Shown here: one piece after another, positions 19,516 through 27,548 of the stretch | Layout: each line of letters opens with the position of its first letter | Position numbering within the stretch: position 1 is the stretch's first letter | DNA from: Arenibacter amylolyticus | Lineage (GTDB): Bacteria; Bacteroidota; Bacteroidia; Flavobacteriales; Flavobacteriaceae | Length of the DNA: 63,349 nt | NCBI RefSeq assembly: GCF_002150785.1 | Contig: NZ_MTAZ01000009.1 | Coordinates: 1-63,349 of the forward strand | Direction: 5' to 3' | Notes under the pieces: model-generated | The model's input: only the letters and a program-made list of their open reading frames with translations | What the model was told of the DNA's origin: nothing | The model's database searches: none | Translations under genes and position numbers: made by a program

Positions 19516-20889
19516 TTATAATTGAAGTACAAATATCTGTTTTTTTGGAACTCCTTCCTTATTGGGTATACTTCTGTTGAATGCAAGTGTTTTTCCATCG
19601 TGGGACCATACTGGATTGGATAGGGGAAAGGAAGACGGATGGGTAAGTACTTGGCCCTCCTTGGCACCCACTCGTAGATGAACCAATGCATTTTGCCAAA
19701 TGTATACCAAGCTTTTCTCTTTGGGATGCCATCTAATGCCCCCTGTCACATCGGTAGGGTGAAAGGTTTGTTGAGTGGGCGTTCCGCCCAAAGGAGAGAT
19801 GGTAAAGACCTGTTTCGCACCCTGTTGGTCTCTCGCTATAAAAGCTAACATACTGCCGTCAAAGGACGAACGGACAATGCCCTCGCAGCCAGGAAATTTA
19901 CTTTCGGTAGTAAAGCTTAATCTTCTCTGTTGGGTACCCTTGGGAGGAGATGGCATGGTAGTGGCGGTTCCCTCTAAAGGGGTATTGGAGGGGAGGCTAA
20001 TGTCTTCTGGTATATCTACCACAAAAACTTCATCTACCTCCTCACCGTTTTTATTTTTTACTGTACCTATAAAAGCTCTTGCACGCTGTAGATGACCTTC
20101 ATTATTTTTATATCCGGCATTTCCTATCCAACTATCTCCGGCGGCCCTACTAATCTCGTCGCTTCCAGGAACAGGTTGGGGTACAACCTTTACTACCAAA
20201 ACGCTAAACCATTCCCCGGAGAAATCTTCTTCGGGAATGGATGGGGTAACCAAAACGGGGGAGCTCTTTTTAGACACTCCAATGGTTCTAAGGTTATAGG
20301 GAATCCCGGTTTCATCCTCCATTTTTTTAAGGAGGGCATCGTTATAGGTGAATCCAATCCACCCTCCATCCCCACTAAATTCGTGTCGGTGGGTACCACC
20401 TCGCAAGGCCCCTGGAGTGAAAGGAGGGGAGCTGTCCCTAGCATCCATAAAGACAGGTTTATTTGGGGCGTTGTCACGTACAATCACCCCTGTTCTTCGC
20501 CACTGTTCATAGGGGCGTTCTGGACTGCAATTGTTTAAGCCATGGATAAAGATAACTTGGTTCTCGGTATGACTATAGCTGGCGGCACCAACCCCTGGCC
20601 CGTAGGGAGTTTGCTCTTTTGTTTGATATAGGATTTTCTTTTCTCCGGTTTTTACGTGTACCTTTTCTATTATTCCATTGGCCCCGATGCCTCCCTCTTC
20701 TGTTCGGGTATCGTAGACCAGCCATTGGTCATCCGGAGAGAAGTTATCATTATTGTCCAAATCGTGATTATAGGAGAAATCATGGGTGAGTTGAATTTCC
20801 TTTTTATACGAATTGTGGTTGCAACCGCTCATACACATGGTTATTACTATTAAGCGTAAAAGTATCCTTTTTTCAGATTGTTTGTTCAT
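19516..20889 (-). CDS. DUF3748 (YidR-like) propeller lipoprotein
   Basis: 457 residues with a lipoprotein signal (MCMSGC near residues 18-23). The chain shows TolB/WD-like blade motifs, including FSPDDQWLVYDTR, SGDGGWIGFTYND and WSHDGKTLAFNR. The N-terminal half resembles E. coli YidR (DUF3748): a conserved block with HGLNNCSPERPYEQWRRTGV and GALRGGTHRHEFSGDG. It is probably a periplasmic or outer-membrane-anchored beta-propeller with sugar- or metal-binding potential. The biochemical role is unknown. It is monocistronic by spacing (216 nt to the next upstream gene). Confidence 0.7.
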   Translation of the reverse strand: MNKQSEKRILLRLIVITMCMSGCNHNSYKKEIQLTHDFSYNHDLDNNDNFSPDDQWLVYDTRTEEGGIGANGIIEKVHVKTGEKKILYQTKEQTPYGPGVGAASYSHTENQVIFIHGLNNCSPERPYEQWRRTGVIVRDNAPNKPVFMDARDSSPPFTPGALRGGTHRHEFSGDGGWIGFTYNDALLKKMEDETGIPYNLRTIGVSKKSSPVLVTPSIPEEDFSGEWFSVLVVKVVPQPVPGSDEISRAAGDSWIGNAGYKNNEGHLQRARAFIGTVKNKNGEEVDEVFVVDIPEDISLPSNTPLEGTATTMPSPPKGTQQRRLSFTTESKFPGCEGIVRSSFDGSMLAFIARDQQGAKQVFTISPLGGTPTQQTFHPTDVTGGIRWHPKEKSLVYIWQNALVHLRVGAKEGQVLTHPSSFPLSNPVWSHDGKTLAFNRSIPNKEGVPKKQIFVLQL

Positions 20890-21105
20890 AGAACGGAAGA
20901 TGGAAAAGCTGGCCGCTTTATCGGGTAATAACTTAGGTCTAGGTAATCTTTTTGATTACTAAGTTGATAAGCATGGTGCCGATGCGAGCTCTATGTTATT
21001 TATGGATTTAATGAAATTGAATTCCCTATCTATTGCCAGCTAAGCTCCACCCTCGTTTTCAGTACGTTTTTTATCAAATTGGAACTCGCCCGTGCTTGCT
21101 GATTT

Positions 21106-23361
21106 TTATTCGCTACTCGTTCCTTGCTTCTCCATTGGTGCGCTAATTACGCCAAGATATCTTCCCATCCAATAGGGGAGGAGCCATATATCCCCTGCGG
21201 AATATTCCTGATTGCCATCTCCTCCAACCCGATCTAGGCGGAACATATTGGCATTATGACGTTGAACGGGTCTTTCATCTGGGGGTAAGACCTCGGCGAT
21301 GGTCTGCCTTCTGAAATTAGGTTCTATATGGGTGATGTCTTTTCGATGACTGTTCATAATATCCCAAGTTACTAGGTCCATGGGATGTTTCCTTAGGTAC
21401 CAGGCAGCTTCTTCCAGGTCAAATTCCTGGGTGCCGGTTAAGGCGGTCATAATATTCCATGCCCCTTCTTTTTCGGGTCTTTCAATTTCCCAATGATCTA
21501 TGATAGCCTCCTTGTATTTCGCTTTTAGGGAATCGTTTAAGGCATATCTATAGAGTCCCCAATAGCCCACGTAGTACATTTCGTCGTCGGAGTGGTTCCA
21601 AGATTCGGAGAGCATATTGCTCCAATCGTCTCCTTCTTCGCCTGCGACTCCTATTTCTTTCATCGGGCGCATTAGGTTTTCCAAATAGCCATGATTGTCC
21701 ATTAAATCCATTGCCTTTTCCTTATATTTTTCCTTCCCCGTAAAGTGGTAGGCGGTTTGAAGCATCCCAATAATATTAGAAGAATTCAATTTGCGATCGC
21801 CCACGGTTTTAGGATGGCCATTCACATATTCTGGGTTCCATCGCCCCCAAGTGGTTGGTTTTCCATCGAAATCTACCAAATACAAATCGTTCTTTACTAT
21901 ATGGCTCATTAGGGTATCTATTAATACAATGGCGCGGTCTTTTAAATCGTTGTCCATCAGTTCGGCCATAACCCCATAGGCAAAGATGTGCCCTATGGCT
22001 TCGTCACTACTGGTAGTGGCTTTCCAATCCCATTCCGGATCATCGGTGTGCTGCCATCTTTCCGGATCTCCCAAGCGTTCTATATAACCACTTCGCTCAA
22101 AGGAGCGCGAAGGGAAGCCAGGTACGGGGTTAATATAGAAAAGACGTTCCATGGCCTCCATAGATTCCCTGCAGTTTTGTAGCGCATCTTTAGACTTTGT
22201 AACGGCATAGCGAAATACTTCACCAGCCAAATACATGGTAGTCCATAATCCGTCGTTATCGGAATCTGAGAGTCGGCCAGAATCTATATTCCCATTGTCT
22301 AAATCGACCAACGTAGAATTAAACCCTAGTCGGATATGCCTATGACGCACTTGTTTGTCATAGTACTGTGCTTTGTCATAAAGGGTCATTTCCTCAAAAA
22401 CGATTTGTCCCAATCCGGCATCGGTAAGAATTAGTATAGATCCATCATGGGCTTTTGATATGTGATGAACCAAGTTACCAGGCAACCACCTTTTCCCGTA
22501 GTAGTATTTAAACTTACCGTTGTCTTTTAGCTTAAAGGCTCCTTTGGTAGAGCCAAACCAAAGGGTTCCATCAATATTTTCTATATAGGTGATTTCGGTC
22601 CAAGGGAGCTTCTTATGGGTTTCCCCAATTTGCTCACCTGTTTCTAAGGAAGCCTCCAGATACCCATCTAAAGTGCCAATGATTAATTTTGATTCCCATA
22701 GGGCCAAAGAGGTGAAATTAGCACCTTCGATAAGGGTGGTTAGGTTTTTATCCTCGGGTTTGAAAACGGTTACCGATTTTTCCCCTAGGATATAAAAGAT
22801 GCCTGTTTCATCATCGAATTTAATTTGAAGGACCTTATCATTGGGCAATGCCCCTTTCCAGTCATTGTTTTCTTTTGTTAGATATTGTAAAGCCTTTCCA
22901 TCGCTGATTAAAAAACCAAAATCTTTCCCTGCGGCTATAATATTCGCCTTGGGCAATTGGTGCATAAGGTAAAGGGTCCCTGCCCATGCATTGCTCAACA
23001 CCGCCCTATCGTCCAAATAAATGAACTGATCTTGATAGAGGGTGATCGCTGTTATGTTTTTGTCGGTCAAGGGTCTATAGGTCTTGTCGGGCATTAGTAT
23101 GCCAGGGTAGAGAAACTGACCATCATGGGTGCGAAGTATCCCTTCAGAAGAAGCAATCTGAATGAGGTTATTTCTGTCCATATGGGCAGAAAAAAGGGTG
23201 AGATCATCTAGATTTGCATGGTATTTTACACTGTAATCTTGCCTATAAGGCACATCTTTATACACGGGCAGGGAGGCAGAAGAATTATTTTGCTGGGGCG
23301 CCTCGTTACAGGAAAGACTCAACAACAGCAGCCAAGCGGTAATAGGAAAAAACGTTCTCAT
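21106..23361 (-). CDS. Lipoprotein: beta-propeller fused to alpha/alpha-toroid domain
   Basis: 751 residues with a lipobox ending at about Cys18 (LSLSC). Residues about 40-330 form a propeller resembling two-component-regulator-type repeats (DGTLWFGSTKGAFKL, ITDAGLGQI style blades). From about 340 the protein turns helical, with six-hairpin-like features: SDSDNDGLWTTMYLAGEVFRYAVT, DEMYYVGYWGLYRYA and AWYLRKHP. These resemble glycoside hydrolase or glucuronyl hydrolase scaffolds. It probably acts on a polysaccharide or glycoconjugate at the envelope. Catalytic residues cannot be fixed. No SusCD pair is nearby. Confidence 0.6.
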   Translation of the reverse strand: MRTFFPITAWLLLLSLSCNEAPQQNNSSASLPVYKDVPYRQDYSVKYHANLDDLTLFSAHMDRNNLIQIASSEGILRTHDGQFLYPGILMPDKTYRPLTDKNITAITLYQDQFIYLDDRAVLSNAWAGTLYLMHQLPKANIIAAGKDFGFLISDGKALQYLTKENNDWKGALPNDKVLQIKFDDETGIFYILGEKSVTVFKPEDKNLTTLIEGANFTSLALWESKLIIGTLDGYLEASLETGEQIGETHKKLPWTEITYIENIDGTLWFGSTKGAFKLKDNGKFKYYYGKRWLPGNLVHHISKAHDGSILILTDAGLGQIVFEEMTLYDKAQYYDKQVRHRHIRLGFNSTLVDLDNGNIDSGRLSDSDNDGLWTTMYLAGEVFRYAVTKSKDALQNCRESMEAMERLFYINPVPGFPSRSFERSGYIERLGDPERWQHTDDPEWDWKATTSSDEAIGHIFAYGVMAELMDNDLKDRAIVLIDTLMSHIVKNDLYLVDFDGKPTTWGRWNPEYVNGHPKTVGDRKLNSSNIIGMLQTAYHFTGKEKYKEKAMDLMDNHGYLENLMRPMKEIGVAGEEGDDWSNMLSESWNHSDDEMYYVGYWGLYRYALNDSLKAKYKEAIIDHWEIERPEKEGAWNIMTALTGTQEFDLEEAAWYLRKHPMDLVTWDIMNSHRKDITHIEPNFRRQTIAEVLPPDERPVQRHNANMFRLDRVGGDGNQEYSAGDIWLLPYWMGRYLGVISAPMEKQGTSSE

Positions 23362-23775
23362 GTCAATATTGGTTTTGGTCGGTTACAAGCGTCCCTATTT
23401 TAATCTGTATTTTAAGACAGCGATTTATGTGGGGACCCTACTATTACAAATAAACCTGATTTTAGCATGGCATACCTCGTATATGTTACGGGATTTGCAT
23501 TAAATATTGACTTCCTGAGTGAAAATTGGGAATCCTACGGAGTTTTCCTGTTAGGATAATTGATATTCTGAGGTAGCAGCTAGTAGTGTTTGTAAGTGCA
23601 AAACGAATAGGGGAAAGTCCACAACAACCTACATGGGTTTGGACCTTTTTATGCGCTATTAGTTGATAAATCTACTAACAGCAACCTATATATAAATAAA
23701 AATACCCAGAACCACCGCTATAAAGCAAGTTCCGGGTATTTCCCTATCAACCAATAAACACTAATCACATACTTC
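23362..23775. other. Intergenic region between two envelope lipoprotein genes
   Basis: It contains the terminator at 23700-23741, the presumed promoter of the 21106-23361 gene and a TAAGACA heptamer at 23413-23419. A 30-codon open frame near 23466 has no support as a gene. Confidence 0.4.
23700..23741 (-). terminator. Terminator of the diheme peroxidase gene
   Basis: AAATACCC (23700-23707) pairs with GGGTATTT (23734-23741). GAAC/GTTC extends the stem through one G-U on the minus strand, giving a 13-bp stem. A T-rich tract follows on the minus strand. Confidence 0.75.
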
Positions 23776-25140
23776 TTAAATCGATTTTAAATAGGCTTCT
23801 AGGTCTAGCTTGTCTTGAGCACTCAGCTCCAATCCAAAGTGGTTATCGTAATGGGTTATTACCTCGTTTAAGGTGGCAAATCTCCCATCGTGATAGAAAC
23901 CTCCCTTCATACGGGCAAAAAGTCCTCTTAAGGGTGTGGTTCTATACATGCCTGTGGGGGATCTTTTGGCTTCAAAGTCGTCTATCCCTATTTCCGCGGC
24001 GGTGTGTAAATTATACCCCGCGTCGGTAAACATAGGAGCTATATGGCAGGTTGCACAAAGGGCGCTACCGTTAAACAAGGATTTGCCTCGTTCTGCAGCT
24101 GCCACATCATAGCTTCCTTCGGGGGGAGTGGGGGCGGTTAATGATAATTGATAGGCTTGCAATCCTGGTAATTTGGAGGTGATGAGGTCTGGATCATTAG
24201 TAATATTCCCAAAATTGTTTTCTGCTGCAATAGGAAACTGGTTGGCATCGTTTAAACGCGCATCGGTAAAGCTACCCTGTCCGTGCATTTCCAAATTTGC
24301 TACAAAGGCATTCCAATACACCATATCTCCCCAGCCGGTATAGGTCGCTAAATTAACGCCTTGTAATCCATAGGCAGCAGGTAATAAATTAGCCGCAATG
24401 CTTCCATCTGGTTTAAGAGCAATACCATCTACCATTAAGCCAGCATTAAATTTTCCGGGCCCCCAACCTGTTAGTACCGCCTCAACCGTGGGTTCGTCCA
24501 CATGGAGTAGATCGGCCAGGAACTTTTTGTTGTCGGTTAGGTTTACAATTGCGCCAACGTTTAAATCCCTATTGGGGTACCCATCCAGTCTTCTCCCTAT
24601 GCCTTCTGAAAAGGAATTATCTACCGTAGAGTGACACAGTGCACAATTAATCCCAATCGCCGTCATATTCCCCTCCTCATTAAAGGATCCTTTTATCCCC
24701 ACCACGGCATTCATTTTTAACAATGCAACTGTAGTCGCAGGATCGTTGAGGTCTACTTCCCCCGCCAGGATGGCCGCTGCTACCTCGGGAGGAATGGCCT
24801 CGGAATCTACTTTTAAGCCTACTGTTAGGGCAGTGGCCGGACTCACCCCGCTACCGTAGCCGCCTAATTCCTCGCCCAAAATAGCTTTGTCTAAATGTAG
24901 GACGTCACTCCAAAAGGCCTCGTCCCCAAAGGTGTCGTACCTAAAAGTTTCTTTTCCTTCCGCAACAAGTACTGGATCTAAATGCAAGGTAAGGGTGTCT
25001 GTTACAGTTTCTATAATGGTATCGTTTACTATTTCTGTAATGGTTTCGGTGATTGTCCTGGTTTTGGTACAACTATAGACAAATATCATGCTTCCAACGA
25101 GCAAGATTCCGACAAATTTTATTGGATTAGCTACTTTCAT
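23776..25140 (-). CDS. Diheme cytochrome c peroxidase family lipoprotein
   Basis: 454 residues. The lipobox VYSC ends at Cys24. Two c-heme motifs are present: CALCH (166-170) and CATCH (362-366), the CcpA/MauG arrangement. The C-terminal TGMYRTTPLRGLFARMKGGFYHDGRFATL is the conserved region following heme 2. A Thr/Glu/Ile-rich stalk (about 25-55, TRTITETITEIVNDT) links lipid anchor and enzyme. It would reduce peroxide or oxidise a substrate in the periplasm. The domain between the hemes is long. Its neighbours, a cupredoxin and a DUF4142 protein upstream on the same strand, also suit an oxidative or electron-transfer setting. Confidence 0.85.
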   Translation of the reverse strand: MKVANPIKFVGILLVGSMIFVYSCTKTRTITETITEIVNDTIIETVTDTLTLHLDPVLVAEGKETFRYDTFGDEAFWSDVLHLDKAILGEELGGYGSGVSPATALTVGLKVDSEAIPPEVAAAILAGEVDLNDPATTVALLKMNAVVGIKGSFNEEGNMTAIGINCALCHSTVDNSFSEGIGRRLDGYPNRDLNVGAIVNLTDNKKFLADLLHVDEPTVEAVLTGWGPGKFNAGLMVDGIALKPDGSIAANLLPAAYGLQGVNLATYTGWGDMVYWNAFVANLEMHGQGSFTDARLNDANQFPIAAENNFGNITNDPDLITSKLPGLQAYQLSLTAPTPPEGSYDVAAAERGKSLFNGSALCATCHIAPMFTDAGYNLHTAAEIGIDDFEAKRSPTGMYRTTPLRGLFARMKGGFYHDGRFATLNEVITHYDNHFGLELSAQDKLDLEAYLKSI

Positions 25141-25266
25141 AGTTCTTCTGTTGTTAATGATTATTATTCAATCTGTTTATCCCCATCAAATTAAAATATT
25201 GGGCCTGGGGGAATAACCCTTTTGCGATAAGGATTCCTTGGGGGTTACATTCACAGGAAGACTATG

Positions 25267-25304
25267 TTAAGAACCAACCTAAATTGCTTTAAATTGGTTC
25301 TTAA
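25267..25304 (-). terminator. Inverted repeat after the cupredoxin gene
   Basis: TTAAGAACCAA (25267-25277) and TTGGTTCTTAA (25294-25304) are perfect 11-nt arms with a 16-nt loop. They lie 22 nt past the cupredoxin stop. There is no long T-run, so this could be a terminator or a regulatory palindrome about 130 nt before the peroxidase start. Confidence 0.45.
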
Positions 25305-25326
25305 TCTCCCTATAAACACCAACTAA

Positions 25327-25671
25327 TTAAGAGCTAATCTTAATAGTTCCCTTCATCACCTTGTGCAGGCTACAGAAATATTCCTCGTCCTGGGTGATGA
25401 TTTTACTCCAAGTTTCATCCTTACCAAATGGTTTGGAGGTCCACTTTCCATTTTTTTCATCGGTCACGTCGTGTAGAATAAAGTCTTTGTTAACCCATAT
25501 TACTTTGTCTCCTTTATGTACCGTAAGATGCTGGGGTATAAACTTCATTTTTTCAATGGTGACCGTATGTACTTGAGGTTCGTTGGCAATTGGGGCCTTT
25601 ATTCCAATACCTCCTAGCAACAAGAGGAAGGCAATTGTAAGCATGCTAAATAAATAGATAGTAGGTTTCAT
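25327..25671 (-). CDS. Cupredoxin (plastocyanin-like) protein
   Basis: 114 residues with an N-terminal hydrophobic segment (signal peptide or anchor, about 4-24). The type 1 copper ligands are all visible: His67, Cys100, His103 and Met106, in FILHDV and YFCSLHKVM. It is likely a periplasmic blue copper electron carrier. Its ATG overlaps the DUF4142 stop by 4 nt, so the two are translationally coupled and under the sigma-type promoter at 26238-26265. The neighbouring diheme peroxidase is a plausible redox partner (inference). Confidence 0.87.
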   Translation of the reverse strand: MKPTIYLFSMLTIAFLLLLGGIGIKAPIANEPQVHTVTIEKMKFIPQHLTVHKGDKVIWVNKDFILHDVTDEKNGKWTSKPFGKDETWSKIITQDEEYFCSLHKVMKGTIKISS

Positions 25672-26213
25672 TTTTTTGACGCCATTTTCTTTTGTAACAT
25701 TTCTGCATGTCCTAGGTGGACTTCCAAGGCGGGAACTACATTTGATAATAGCTCCTTTAGTTCCCCATTTTGAGACTGTGGTATCAATAGCGTATTTACC
25801 GCGCCAATTACCTGTTTGTGATATGCAACCTCGTTTTCCACATAGAACTTGTCGAAATTCTTATTAGTAAGCTTTTTCAACTTTGCCTTGGTTTCCGCAG
25901 CCTGGTCTAGCAGGGACTTACTAACCGCATTGTCCTTGGGAACCACTTTTAATTTTGTAACCAAAGCCACTGCCTGATTAATCACTGCGGTGTGGTCTTC
26001 TACCATTCGGCTAGCAAAATCCAAAACCTCTTTATTTTTAGATTTATTCATGGCAATTTTGGCGAAATCAATATCAATTTGATTGGCTACCACCGCAACC
26101 GAGGCAATTTCAGGATCGGTAAGTTGGGGTGATGTTTGGGCGTACATAGGGATGGCTATCATAAACATGGAGAAGACACCTAATACGCTGAGGTAATTTG
26201 TTATCGTTTTCAT
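25668..26213 (-). CDS. DUF4142 exported helical protein
   Basis: 181 residues with a cleavable signal peptide (about 1-25, ending MYAQ). The rest is all-helical and matches DUF4142 (ferritin-like bundle): DPEIASVAVVANQIDIDFA, SRMVEDHTAV and HLGHAEMLQKK. Members are periplasmic and often stress-induced, with unknown biochemical activity. It is first in an operon with the cupredoxin (4-nt overlap). It is divergent from the ECF sigma gene and has the same promoter sequence as that gene. Confidence 0.87.
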   Translation of the reverse strand: MKTITNYLSVLGVFSMFMIAIPMYAQTSPQLTDPEIASVAVVANQIDIDFAKIAMNKSKNKEVLDFASRMVEDHTAVINQAVALVTKLKVVPKDNAVSKSLLDQAAETKAKLKKLTNKNFDKFYVENEVAYHKQVIGAVNTLLIPQSQNGELKELLSNVVPALEVHLGHAEMLQKKMASKK

Positions 26214-26237
26214 CTTGTTGTATTTATTTGTTTCCCA

Positions 26238-26265
26238 TTGGATGTAAATAGGGAGGAAAGGTTAC
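26238..26265 (-). promoter_or_regulatory. ECF-type promoter of DUF4142-cupredoxin operon
   Basis: Minus strand: TTTGTAACC with GTAACC at 26265-26260, 15-nt spacer, CATCCAA at 26244-26238, then 24 nt to the ATG. It has the same bases and spacing as the promoters at 26620 and 39953. Confidence 0.8.
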
Positions 26266-26619
26266 AAACCAACACATGAACGCTTTAAAATTTATTTAAT
26301 GTGTTGATTGTAAGATGAATGTAAAACTGACTTTCTAATTAAAGGGCCTAAGAAGAAGATAGCCTTTCCAGATAAATTCCAGTTTTAGTAGGCACCTAAA
26401 TTGCATTGCTTTTCCTTTTATATTTTTTTAGGAATGGGTAAGGAAAGAGGTTGAGGGAAGTTAATAAGTACAGAAATGTTTGGTGTCAGGAAATCTTAAA
26501 TTTAATAAGAAGATTAGAATGGGTTTTAGCGATTCAATTTCGTAACTTGTTATGGGTTAAGTATCAATGTGTTATTAATCCTTATTCTATCAAATAGCGC
26601 GTAGGTTTCTGTTTATTTT

Positions 26620-26647
26620 GTAACCTTTTCTATTGTATTGCATCCAA
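26620..26647 (+). promoter_or_regulatory. ECF-type promoter of the sigma gene (autoregulation)
   Basis: TTTTGTAACC with GTAACC at 26620-26625, 15-nt spacer, CATCCAA at 26641-26647, 16 nt before the ATG at 26664. ECF -35 elements characteristically contain an AAC motif, which this has. Confidence 0.8.
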
Positions 26648-26663
26648 CCTTAAAATAGTAGCT

Positions 26664-27344
26664 ATGAACATCTGCAAACCCTTAAGAAAATTAAACCAAG
26701 CTCCCTATGCCACTTTACCAGATTGGGTAGTGGTCCAAAAAGTATTGGATGGTGAGACCGAATTGTTTGAAATATTGTTGAGAAGGCATAACCAATTATT
26801 GTTTAGAACGATAAGAAGTTATCTGGATAGACCTTCGGACATAGATGATATAATGCAGGATACCTACATAAATGCATTCCAGAAATTATATCAGTTTAAA
26901 AATGATGCCCTCTTTTCTACTTGGTTGGTTCGGATCGGAATTAATGAGGCGTTACAGCGGAAAAGGAAATCTAAAAGAAATAAAACCGTAGCCATCAACA
27001 ATGAAAAAGGAGTTATTCAAATTGCTGATACGTCTATTATGAATCCAGAAAGAAAAACAATGTACTCAGAGTCTGTGCTAGTGGTGGAAAAGGCAATAGA
27101 CCAATTACCGGAAAAGTACAAGGTTGTTTATATGTTGAAAGAAGTCCAGGATATGGATATTGTTGAAATATCAAAAAGCCTAGACCTCACTACCAGCAAT
27201 GTAAAGGTGCGGTTGCATAGGGCTAGGAAGATGATTCAAGAGTACATCCTTAAATTCTCCAATGCTAAAAATGCATTCGAGTTTGGCAATGCCAAATGTG
27301 ATTTGTTGGTACAAAGGGTAATGGATAGGATTAAAGAACTATAG
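26664..27344 (+). CDS. ECF RNA polymerase sigma factor
   Basis: 226 residues. Sigma region 2 (about 32-100) includes DIDDIMQDTYINAF and FSTWLVRIGINEALQ. Region 4 (about 135-195) includes LPEKYKVVYMLKEVQ and the recognition-helix segment LTTSNVKVRLHRARKMI. After region 4 there is an extension of about 35 residues (AFEFGNAKCDLLVQRVMDRIKEL). No anti-sigma gene is adjacent, so this tail may regulate activity (inference). The gene carries its own GTAACC-N15-CATCCAA promoter, shared with the divergent operon and with the DoxX-like gene 13 kb away, so it probably directs a small envelope or redox stress regulon. Confidence 0.92.
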   Translation: MNICKPLRKLNQAPYATLPDWVVVQKVLDGETELFEILLRRHNQLLFRTIRSYLDRPSDIDDIMQDTYINAFQKLYQFKNDALFSTWLVRIGINEALQRKRKSKRNKTVAINNEKGVIQIADTSIMNPERKTMYSESVLVVEKAIDQLPEKYKVVYMLKEVQDMDIVEISKSLDLTTSNVKVRLHRARKMIQEYILKFSNAKNAFEFGNAKCDLLVQRVMDRIKEL

Positions 27345-27430
27345 TAGAATTTATTGTATGCTATTCACCAATGTTTAAGTAGTGGTTATTTTAATGGCGC
27401 ATAATTAAAGTTAATTTCGGTTTACAAACT

Positions 27431-27438
27431 TATATTTG
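27431..27438 (+). promoter_or_regulatory. -7 box upstream of the LTA-synthase-like gene
   Basis: TATATTTG is a perfect Bacteroidota -7 element. The predicted start lies about 105 nt before the ATG. A weak TTCGG serves as -33. Confidence 0.5.
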
Positions 27439-27548
27439 TGGAAGAGAATAAACTAAGGGCGCTTTTACTTTAAAATCTCCGTGTATAGGGTGGTTTTAAT
27501 GTTAAAATTGGGAGCCTTTAGGGTTGAGTTAAAAAAATAAAGTTCCCT

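Larger units (their letters stand above)
26214..26663. other. Divergent control region of sigma gene and DUF4142 operon
   Basis: Matching sigma-type promoters sit near each edge (26238-26265 on minus, 26620-26647 on plus). Between them is an inverted repeat CAACACAT (26270-26277) / ATGTGTTG (26299-26306), right behind the minus-strand -35, and about 300 nt with no gene. Confidence 0.7.

Noticed and set aside
23466-23558. 30-codon plus-strand frame (MAYLVYVTGFALNID start)
   Set aside because: No promoter, no homologue known to me, and the length is within chance for a gap.
25220-25250. GTAACC on the minus strand before the diheme peroxidase as a regulon member
   Set aside because: The sequence 15 nt downstream is TCGCAAA, not CATCCAA, so it fails the pattern.
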